Positions 57,422 to 64,000 of a stretch of 64,000 nt of DNA are shown one piece after another. The stretch is taken from contig JARNGD010000010.1 of the NCBI GenBank assembly GCA_031001845.1, forward strand, positions 248,001 through 312,000. The letters are read 5' to 3'. The translations under genes and the position numbers were made by a program. Origin of the DNA: Achaetomiella virescens (Eukaryota > Ascomycota > Sordariomycetes > Sordariales > Chaetomiaceae). Numbering within the stretch: the first letter of the stretch is position 1; each line of letters begins with the position of its first letter. The notes below the pieces were generated by a model. That model saw only the letters and a list, made by a program, of their open reading frames with translations. It did no database searches and was not told where the DNA came from.

Positions 57422-57494
57422 GACTCCTTGGCGCAATTGGTAGCGCGTTCGACTCCAGATCGAAAGGTTATCCGTTCAAGTCGGGTAGGGGTCA
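57422..57494 (+). tRNA. tRNA-Trp (anticodon CCA)
   Basis: Cloverleaf by eye. Acceptor GACTCCT pairs with AGGGGTC (one T-G wobble), followed by discriminator A at 57494. The D arm is GGCGCAATTGGTAGCGC. The anticodon stem TTCGA/TCGAA encloses loop CTCCAGA with CCA at 57454-57456. The T arm is ATCCG-TTCAAGT-CGGGT. No intron. The A box (TGGCGCAATTGG) is standard. The B box (CGTTCAAGTCG) is slightly weak, so a mildly degraded copy is possible. It lies about 250 bp from a pogo element. Confidence 0.88.
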
Positions 57495-57747
57495 AGCATT
57501 ACAGTTTTGCCCCAACGATCCTTAGAACCCTGTGGACACGTACCCTGGGCCCCAGTGCTTTTTTCTCGCTACCTACTCTCCTGCGGAGAGTGGGCCCCAA
57601 AAGTCTCAGGACCCCTTGAGCCGCATAGTTGGGATAGTGCGAATGCCATCCAAAGGGATATTGGCACTCATAAACTATGCCAGAACAATCATTTGGAGAT
57701 GATTCTGTCTCAAACTTTTAGAGTAATCAGAATATCCGATATTATTC

Positions 57748-57774
57748 TAACGTACATTATCAGCGAGTGGCCCA
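57748..57774. repeat. Left terminal inverted repeat of the pogo element, with TA target
   Basis: 27 bp, the exact reverse complement of 59567-59593. It begins with TA (57748-57749), the expected duplicated target dinucleotide, followed by ACGTACATTATCAGCGAG and the rest of the repeat. Confidence 0.9.
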
Positions 57775-57809
57775 TATCAGCGAGTGGCCTATATCAGCGA
57801 GTGGCCCAC
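57759..57809. repeat. Three 17-bp direct repeats at the left end of the element
   Basis: Units ATCAGCGAGTGGCCCAT, ATCAGCGAGTGGCCTAT and ATCAGCGAGTGGCCCAC, head to tail. The first overlaps the terminal inverted repeat. The right end of the element has a single unit, so the array is one-sided. Confidence 0.88.
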
Positions 57810-57877
57810 CCCCAACTACCCTACGAACACTATCCTCAATTAAAATACAACAACACTAGCAACCAACTACAATTACA

Positions 57878-59509
57878 TCAGAAAATAGATGAATCAGATG
57901 ATTCTGCAGCCTCCTGGCAAGTGCGCGCATTGTGGCCAGGCTTGCCGCACACCCCATAGCACCGAATCTTCGTACGAGCCCCCCTGAACCACCACCATCC
58001 GGCTGCGTTTCCTGCACTGCCCCCCCACCCACGGCGTTCTGATCTAGTAGATCCTTTGCATCTTGCATAGTAAGCGACCCTCCAAGCCGCAGACGTGTTT
58101 TTTTAGCCCTCCGGCGCTTGCTTAGTGCCTCATTGGCCTTGCGGAGCGAAGAGACCTCTGCCGAAGGAGAGCCACCTGGTGCATTACAGCCATCGTACCC
58201 TTGGCAAGCTGGTCCACAGCAGCTAACATCGAGTTGGGGAGCTGTTTTGGTATGGTGTGAGTCTTGATGAGCGTTGACTGATTCCGCTTCTCGGGGGTTG
58301 TGTGGTTCTGGAAGACCCAGGGTTGTATAGTGCTAGGCGGTGAGTTTGGAGGTGTTGGCGTACGAAGCTGGATATCCAGCTTAGAAAGCACCCTCTCTGA
58401 TCGTATACGGCACTAGGCCAGCCCCTGCAAAGCCACCCTATATGTTCTTCTCCGTCATAGAAGCAAAGAAGGCCTCGCGAAAGCCGTAAAGGAACTCGAG
58501 CTTGCTGACGTAGTTGATATACGCGCGCATCAAGTCCTCAATCTGCGGCCGTATACGACTGCTTCAACGGCCCAAAGCAGCCAACATCGAGTGGCTAGCT
58601 TGTAGAGGAGTGCGGAGGCATGCAGAGCGTAATGATGTTGTTATCCTAGTAGTAAGCTCGAATTCGGTAGAGTGGTGGCTTTCGTGGCCGTCGAGGATCA
58701 ACAACCGCTTTTTGCCCTTCGTACGAGGTGCCGTATAGAAGTCGAAGTGCTTGATCCAATCCAGGCCTACCGCATTAGTAGCCGTTGTCGGTAGTTGCGA
58801 TGCGCCAGTTGGCCGGGAGGTTGCACTCGGTATACCAGTTGGCGAGGTGGTACTACGCGGCCAGGATGATGAAGGGCGGGATGGCCCAGCCAGGGCATTA
58901 ACTCCCTGGATCACCGTTGCCCATTCGCGGTTGCTAGGCTGGGCTAGTTTTGCCCTGCCGAAGCCATCCGAGGTCGTAACTACTATGCCTACGCGGATTA
59001 TGCCCATCATGAACCCAGTCTCGTCGAAGTTGTAGATATCGTCATCCACGATCCCGTACTTGGCCTTAGTGTTTCGTACGAGTGCAAACCACTCGCCAAT
59101 GATCCTTGGATCCTCGCACTTGGCCCTCTAGTAGTCGTATCTACGCGCATAACGCGTACGGAGCTCTGGCTGGCGTTTGACAAATCGATGCGCCCAGAGC
59201 TTGCCGACAGGGGGCGCATAGCGTGCGCGTAGTAGTTGGTTGGCCATATCTCTACACCACACAATCTTGGTGAAAAGCTCGCGTAGATAGCTCAATTATA
59301 TACCGAACAATAGCCTCCTTTTCTATTGAGTGAGCTTTCTTGAATTGGGCGTAGTGTCGCGTCGTGCAGGCTTGCCGGCGCGTCGGCGCTCTAGGGTCTT
59401 ACGGGCGATCCCCGTAAATCCCAGCTGCGGCTCGTACGCTTAGATCCTCGTCGTTTTGAAGAGCTTGGAGGGCCAAGATCATCTAGCCTTCTTTTGAAGT
59501 AGAGGGCAT
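57878..59509 (-). pseudogene. Pogo/Fot1 transposase (DDE) with C-terminal zinc knuckle, disabled
   Basis: Start MPSTSKEG at 59509; a stop follows after eight codons and more stops lie downstream, so the copy is dead. N-terminal DNA-binding part: MILALQALQNDEDLSVRAAA and KKAHSIEKEAIVRYIIELST, then MANQLLRARYAPPVGKLWAH with RFVKRQPELRTRYARRYDY. DDE core: YGIVDDDIYNFDETGFMMGI (first D) and DWIKHFDFYTAPRTKGKKRL with LILDGHESHHSTEFE (second D). C-terminal region: LSKLDIQLRTPTPPNSP, QDAKDLLDQNAVGGG, and finally the zinc knuckle CYGVCGKPGHNARTCQEAAE ending at 57878. The CX2CX4HX4C end is characteristic of several fungal pogo families. It cuts and pastes at TA when intact; this copy could move only with a transposase supplied in trans, since both terminal repeats are perfect. 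Confidence 0.8.
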
Positions 59510-59566
59510 CTTGGATGGTGGAGGAAATTGTTGTCGAGCGCAAAGGTTGTCGCGTCGCATAGAAAG

Positions 59567-59593
59567 TGGGCCACTCGCTGATAATGTACGTTA
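59567..59593. repeat. Right terminal inverted repeat of the pogo element, with TA target
   Basis: 27 bp, perfect reverse complement of 57748-57774, ending in TA at 59592-59593. Confidence 0.9.
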
Positions 59594-59619
59594 ACGTATA
59601 TTATAAAGGAGTCGTAGCC

Positions 59620-59818
59620 TTTCCGCTACTTTATGAAAGCTATCTTTAATTGCAATATAACACTAGGAAACCAACTATGATTACATTAGAAATAGCTGAA
59701 TTAGATGATTCTGCAGCCTCCTAGCAAGTACGCGCGCGCATTATAGCCAGGCTTGTCGCATACACCATAGTACCGAATCTTCATACAAGCCCTCCCTGCT
59801 TCACTACTATCCGGCCTC
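59620..59818 (-). mobile_element. Fragment of a related pogo element (3' end of the transposase)
   Basis: Direct repeat of 57812-58003, diverged by roughly a fifth. It includes the zinc-knuckle coding end (here YYGVCDKPGYNARAY, with the last knuckle residue lost). It is truncated at about 59818, where F-box-like sequence begins. The intact-ended element lies immediately beside it. Confidence 0.8.
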
Positions 59819-60156
59819 TGACCAAATGGAACGAGATCATAGAGCTGACCCATCCGCAGGCCGCACTTTTCTTCGCGGCCTTCGTGCTCCGGCCCGCGGC
59901 TGAAATCAAAAAGAAAGGCTTGAACTTCTTGGCCAAAAGCGGGTTCAGCTAAGCTCGAACTTGTGTATCCACCTTTGGCGACTGTTGATTCCGTGGGATA
60001 GGCTGCAAGTAAAGCGCGCGTTTGAAGTGCAGGGAATGCGTAATTCATGCTGTCCCATGTCCTGCTCGCTCGGAGAGCCGACACCAATAAGGTATTCATG
60101 CTGACGTTGAGCAAGATGGCCTCGAGAAGCTCAGTCATTAAGAGGCCTGCTTCCAT
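59701..60156 (-). pseudogene. Chimeric ORF: F-box-like N-terminus fused to a pogo tail
   Basis: A single open frame of 151 codons, MEAGLLMTELLEAILLNVSM then NTLLVSALRASRTWD, the usual fungal F-box motif (LPELLEAILL..LLVSAQRVSRTW). ALQTRALLAAYPTESTVAKG and GPEHEGREEKCGLRMG follow. The last 30-odd codons (KIRYYGVCDKPGYNARAY) are read from the pogo fragment. The host gene has therefore lost its 3' part to the transposon and acquired its stop codon there. The F-box block is intact, so a truncated adaptor protein could still be made; without a substrate-binding part its function is doubtful. It is open, but its structure is that of a broken gene. Confidence 0.6.
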
Positions 60157-60303
60157 GGTACTGAAAAAAGTTGGCAGCTAGTCCATATTTGAATGCAGTA
60201 AAGGGGAGAGGTTGACTTTCTGTGTTGCGAATTGGGAGAGAAATGAGACTCTTACACAATTCGCAAAAGTGACGCCGCTGTTTCCCACGAGCAACAGCAC
60301 CCC
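60157..60303. other. Upstream region of the chimeric ORF
   Basis: Short spacer. Nothing identified. Confidence 0.3.
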
Positions 60304-62040
60304 TTATATTGTTGCGCTATCAAATACCTTAACTGGCTTAGATATTTGATTTGCTATTACAACGAGCGGGCAACATACGAGAAAGTTCCCGACGCCATCT
60401 CTTTCAAGTCTTCTCGTTGATAAATGGGGGTACTCAAACCAAGCATCATTTTTTCTGCGTCTACAAGCCAACAAGCCATCAAGCGTGCGGACACGCCTAA
60501 CCACATCTTTTCCATACACCGAATACCTCTCCGGTGTGACGATGCGCCATCAGAATTTCCACGGCACAGGCTTCCCTCTCTCGCGACATATATTGGCCAG
60601 TAGTCGCGGGGGAGCGCAATACAAGTCTCACGATGCCTCGACCAGGCCCTGCCGTCAAACGCCTTCCTCTGCTCCTCGGTCAAGGGCCCCCACCTCCTCA
60701 CTGTCTCTTGGTACGCCAACCCCGCCTCCAGCTCGTCGCGGAACAGCTCGAACCCCCTGACTATGGTCTTCAGCTTGTGCGGCGGCAGAAGGGCCCTCCT
60801 TGTCCCGGTTTGGGTCCACAGGTAATTCTCAAGACGGGTGGAGAGCGGTGTGGCTAGGGCCGTCTCGAATTCGGCCCAGGCAGCGCGACGGGACGCCTCC
60901 GCTCGGGCGCGTACGCTTCCTTGTGCTCTTTGGGAGGAAGTACCACCCTGATTGACGTCCCAGCCAGAGAGGTCCGTTTCCTCTCGGAATAGGTGGAAAG
61001 CAACACGTCGTTCGCAGGTATCGGGCCAAGGGCCAGAACCAAAAGAATCATCAGGCGAGGAAGGAAGAGATGGCTCGGGCCACTGTACACGATATGGGAT
61101 GTCGACTTGAGGACCCTGAATAAGAGGGGGAGTAAGACTTTAGAGCATAGCCGTGAGCTCCCTAGCGCGGGTGAGAAACTCTTCCTCTATTATGTTGCTG
61201 AGTTCGAACTGCTCGCGGTTGGATCCCATGGTGTTGATGATCTCGAGAGGTCTTGCCCCTGCCTAGACTGGGCTTGCGGTACAGGTTCCGCTATAGCACC
61301 AACTCCCGGTTCTGGCACTGGAGGAGACGAACCGAGAGCGGGAAACGGTGGTAACATGCGTACCGCAGCAGCCCTAAGAACAGTGTCATTTAAGCCTAGC
61401 CGGTTCAATACTAGCGAAAGCCTGGCCATAACCTGGCGAACCAAGAGCCGGCAGCATTCTCCCTCGGCCAAAGGTAGAGTCGTTCATAGGGTGGAAACAG
61501 CGTGATAGTAACGCAGCCTCCTCGTCGTTTATCATGGCCTGAAACTGGCCACGGTCCATCGCATCCTTGGCCTTGGCGAAGAGCTCGCTAGTCGTGCTGA
61601 GGGTCACCCCGTAGCGCGTTGGATATTGGCGCGTATCTCATCCGGCGACGGCCAAAAGAAAAGCTCGTGTATCTCGTCGGTATGTGGGAGTCCGTATGGG
61701 CGAGCGCCTTGCCCACGACGTCGCCGCGAGTGAGGAGGAGTTGGCGTTCCTCCTGAGCGAGTTGGTGGTCTTTTGCCTTGACGTAGAGGGCCTCTGGGAT
61801 GGTGCCGTAGCCTGGTTGCTGCTCTCGTTGCCGTTGGAGCGAGCGCTCGAAAGAAGCGTGGAAAGCGGCTTCGGCGCGGCGTATGGCCTCGGCGCCTCGG
61901 ACGTATCGGAATCCACATCGATGTCGGGCCACTCCCCTCCTCCTCCCTCGTGGGCCTCGTTTCCAAGTCTGAATCGGTATCGGATACTTCTGCCATTTGG
62001 AACGGGACCAATTGTTGCGGTTAACTAGAAACGTTTGGAT
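60304..62040 (-). pseudogene. Unrecognised gene, frame-broken, with internally repeated KAKD motif
   Basis: Coding-like segments follow each other on the minus strand in shifting frames. They start with MAEVSDTDSDLETRPTREEE (about 61997), then EAIRRAEAAFHASFERSLQR and YVKAKDHQLAQEERQLLLTR. LFAKAKDAMDRGQFQAMIND with EEAALLSRCFHPMNDSTFGR follows, then a Pro/Ala/Ser linker (LGSSPPVPEPGVGAIAEPVP). The last part is EFETALATPLSTRLENYLWT with LKTIVRGFELFRDELEAGLA and YQETVRRWGPLTEEQRKAFD. The two KAKD..EE blocks look like a repeated domain. I do not know the family. It lies between two transposon-derived features and may itself be a retroelement or host orphan. Frame changes are more numerous than in housekeeping genes. 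Confidence 0.4.
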
Positions 62041-62047
62041 GAAAAGT

Positions 62048-62241
62048 TGTTGCAAAGAGGTCTTTGACCTCCCACACTTACAAGACCGCTCCGCCTACCT
62101 TTGTTGCGCGCAATGGCTATTAAGCAGCCATTGCGCCCATCTCCCACCTCTTCCACCTTTTCCTCCTACAACTAACTCAACACACCTCAATACAACACAC
62201 ATATCCCCAATTTCCCTACATTTGAGCCCACCATCGTAACA
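62048..62241. mobile_element. Solo LTR, copy 2 (194 bp), 5-bp target duplication AAAGT
   Basis: Near-identical in length and sequence to 15444-15636, with the same TGTTGC..GTAACA ends. It is flanked on both sides by AAAGT (62043-62047 and 62242-62246). No internal retroelement sequence is attached: the perfect target duplication shows the LTR stands alone and is not the 5' LTR of the coding region beside it. Confidence 0.9.
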
Positions 62242-62246
62242 AAAGT

Positions 62247-62918
62247 TGATCAAGTGCAAATGCGGCGAACGCAATTGAAGGCGCTAATGAATATGTACAG
62301 TGTGGTTGGTCTATCCCTTCGTGTTCCGAATAGTCCCTCCTTGCCTGCCGATTCTCCACCCGGTCGCCTCACATGGCTTGGTTCGTGACAGTTTGGCGGG
62401 TCGATCGTGTTTAGCAGAGTCTTGACGATGGCTTCGGTCGAGACGGACTGCATACAGGACATTACTAGTACTCGTAGTACTGCTAGGACTAGCTATTATT
62501 CTCTACCTGCATGCACGGCATTAAAGAGTTCCTGTCGTTTCTTCGCAAATGTGAAGCTTAGCGGCTGCATCCCGACAAGGGTCCTAAGGGCTCGAGAACA
62601 CCTGAGAGTTTTGTCGTGGTTACCACGGTTAAATCACCCCGTCACGACACCCTGTCTCGAGTCCGCTAATAATGAGTGATTCCATTTCTATATCCCTGTC
62701 ACCAAAACCCCTAGTATAAACCGCCGGGTATCGTAAGACTTTAAGAGCTCAATAAGAATAAGGCTGGTGTCCGAACAAAAAAAGACGCCGCTGGGACTCC
62801 CCCAATGCAATGAGCGAAAGCAAATGTCGAGCAAACCCTCGCAAGCAGTGTCGAGGTGATGCGTGATAGACAAAGGAAATGTTCATCCCTGTACGAGCTG
62901 CACCCAAGAAACCCGGGC
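62247..62918. other. Intergenic, no gene recognised
   Basis: About 670 bp. A small palindromic patch (AGTACTCGTAGTACT, near 62468) is the only structure noticed. Confidence 0.45.
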
Positions 62919-63210
62919 TCAAGTGCCCTCCGCTCCTGTCTGTAAACGAGATGGGAGCGTTGATGCCCTCTGGGCACCCTCAGCACCACCGACCGACTGC
63001 GTCGTCGGCAGCGGCGACGGCGCGCGACTAGCGCTCCGGCTCGGGGCCGCCAACACCATCTCAGTGTTCACCACGGCCGGCGCACCCAGCGCCTTCTGCC
63101 TGCTCCCGAGCCCACCCCCTTTACCACCACACTTCCTTCCCTCAACCCTCCTTTCGCCCTCCCTGCCCCTCTCCCTTTCAATACCCGCCCCCACTCCTTC
63201 CTCCCTCGCC

Positions 63211-64000
63211 CTACCCATCTCCCTCTCTCTCCATGGCCTTCTCCCTCCGCTGCTCCACCTCCTCCTTCCGCACTAACCGCCGCAACGCCTCGCTCGCTTG
63301 CACCAGTCCATCAATACTAATCGCATGGTTCGTCATCTGGTGATTGATATACGTATACACCTCAGCGGGGCTCTCGCACTTCAGCAGTAGGCTCTCATTC
63401 AGCTTGAGCAGCGCCAGCGCGACCTGGAACAGGAACACCCCTCCGTCGTGCGGCGTGCACAAGATGACATCCCAGACGCGAAAGAGGGCTTCAGCCGACA
63501 AGCAGTCTGTGAAGAGCGAGAGGAACCACTGGAAGGTCATGGTCTCGAGGTCGATGGACAGGTTGTCGAAGTGGGCGGAGAGTTTTGGGAGGAGGTCGGC
63601 GACGTACTGCCGCAAGACGATTTGATCTGCGCGCGAGGCTAGGAGGGAGTGGTCGAAGTAGTTGGGCGGGAGGATGGATTCGATCATGGAGGCGAGGATC
63701 CAGAAGGCGTCTTCCGCGGAGGGGGTGATGAGCAAGAGATTGGCGACGACGAGGTTCATGCCCTGGCAGTAGCCGACGTCGGGGTTGCGGCGGGAGTAGG
63801 CGAGGAGGACTTCGTAGAGCTTTGGACGCCGGGGCCTTTCCGGAAGAAGATGTTGTCTGTGAGGGTGCGGGTGATATCGGCTTTGATCTGGGCGACGACC
63901 TGCGGGTCGTCGGAGTTCTCGGGTTGGGAGATCAGGGAGATGTAGTAGCCGGGGATGCGCAGCGCTTTGGCGCCGCAGCATTCGGACCAGATTTTGGCAC
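63211..64000 (-). CDS. TBC-domain Rab GTPase-activating protein (5' end outside the window)
   Basis: It runs in from the right edge; the visible part covers the TBC catalytic domain. Reading in from 64000: AKIWSECCGAKALRIPGYYI, then QIKADITRTLTDNIFFRKGP with the arginine finger (IxxDxxR). After a one-base slip near 63825 come KLYEVLLAYSRRNPDVGYCQ with GMNLVVANLL (glutamine finger YCQG), DAFWILASMIESILPPNYF and DLETMTFQWFLSLFTDCLSA. EALFRVWDVILCTPHDGGVF and LFQVALALLKLNESLLL follow. The literal stop is at 63211 after EKAMEREGDG; a frame continuing on the same strand to 62919 (MGRAREEGVGAGIERERGRE..) may be the true C-terminal tail. TBC proteins switch off Rab GTPases in membrane traffic; the target Rab cannot be told from this part. 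Confidence 0.85.
   Translation of the reverse strand, partial: CQNLVRMLRRQSAAHPRLLHLPDLPTRELRRPAGRRPDQSRYHPHPHRQHLLPERPRRPKLYEVLLAYSRRNPDVGYCQGMNLVVANLLLITPSAEDAFWILASMIESILPPNYFDHSLLASRADQIVLRQYVADLLPKLSAHFDNLSIDLETMTFQWFLSLFTDCLSAEALFRVWDVILCTPHDGGVFLFQVALALLKLNESLLLKCESPAEVYTYINHQMTNHAISIDGLVQASEALRRLVRKEEVEQRREKAMEREGDG

Larger units (their letters stand above)
57750..59591 (-). mobile_element. Fot1/pogo-type DNA transposon, about 1.84 kb, damaged
   Basis: Boundaries come from perfect terminal inverted repeats and flanking TA dinucleotides. The length fits a complete Fot1-like element. It encodes one transposase on the minus strand (57878-59509). The left subterminal region carries three 17-bp direct units (57759-57809). 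Insertion is between a tRNA-Trp and an older fragment of a related element (59620-59818). Confidence 0.85.

Noticed and set aside
61588..62241. LTR at 62048 as the 5' LTR of the neighbouring coding region
   Set aside because: Perfect AAAGT duplications directly flank the single LTR, so it inserted and recombined on its own; the adjacent frame is unrelated.
1..64000. CRISPR arrays, bacterial operons, riboswitches
   Set aside because: Spliced eukaryotic genes throughout; no regularly spaced direct repeats with unique spacers.

Overview
The window looks like nuclear DNA of a filamentous ascomycete (Pezizomycotina, most likely a Sordariomycete). Genes are split by short introns (about 47-206 bp, mostly GT..AG with a CTAAC/CTGAC branch site), the coding DNA is GC-rich, and the recognisable genes are fungal: KDM4-type JmjC demethylase, UBA2, SKI8, CDC10 septin, LCB3-type phosphatase, general amino-acid permease, queuosine salvage protein, POLD4 and mitochondrial L32.

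Layout. 0-20 kb is gene-poor and relic-rich. It starts with the broken C-terminus of an SNF2/RAD5-type helicase and a broken zinc-type (MDR) oxidoreductase. Scattered accessory genes follow: a small secreted protein, an NmrA-like reductase, a small membrane protein, a Cys-rich membrane protein, a GT32-like glycosyltransferase and an epimerase/reductase. There is also a pogo-type transposase relic, and an Ada-like DNA-repair/regulator gene interrupted by a 193-bp solo LTR. 20-22 kb holds an amino-acid permease, followed by about 7.2 kb in which I recognise no gene. 29-51 kb is the dense housekeeping core: NTF2-like protein, JmjC demethylase, LCB3-type phosphatase, SDR, UBA2, queuosine salvage, POLD4, SKI8, MRPL32 and CDC10. 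Several neighbours are divergent pairs sharing short intergenic promoters. 51-62.2 kb is again accessory: a two-part OB-fold-like protein, decayed F-box-like genes, a tRNA-Trp, an almost complete Fot1/pogo element with 27-bp terminal inverted repeats, a chimeric F-box/transposon ORF, an unrecognised broken gene, and a second copy of the same solo LTR. The right edge cuts a TBC-domain Rab GAP.

A window-wide caveat: nearly every conserved gene, including essential ones (septin, UBA2, SKI8, POLD4), needs one or more single-base frame corrections, often at short homopolymers, to read as its family. I treat these as probable sequence errors rather than gene death. CDS entries therefore give the span from inferred start to inferred stop, and splice sites are stated where the bases support them. 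True pseudogene calls are reserved for copies with additional damage.

The most interesting structures are the two solo LTRs of one unnamed family, each with a perfect 5-bp target duplication, one of them inside the coding frame of the Ada-like gene. Next are the pogo element with a one-sided 17-bp subterminal repeat array, the F-box ORF reading into a pogo tail, and the SKI8 start codon that seems to form a 3-nt coding exon of its own.
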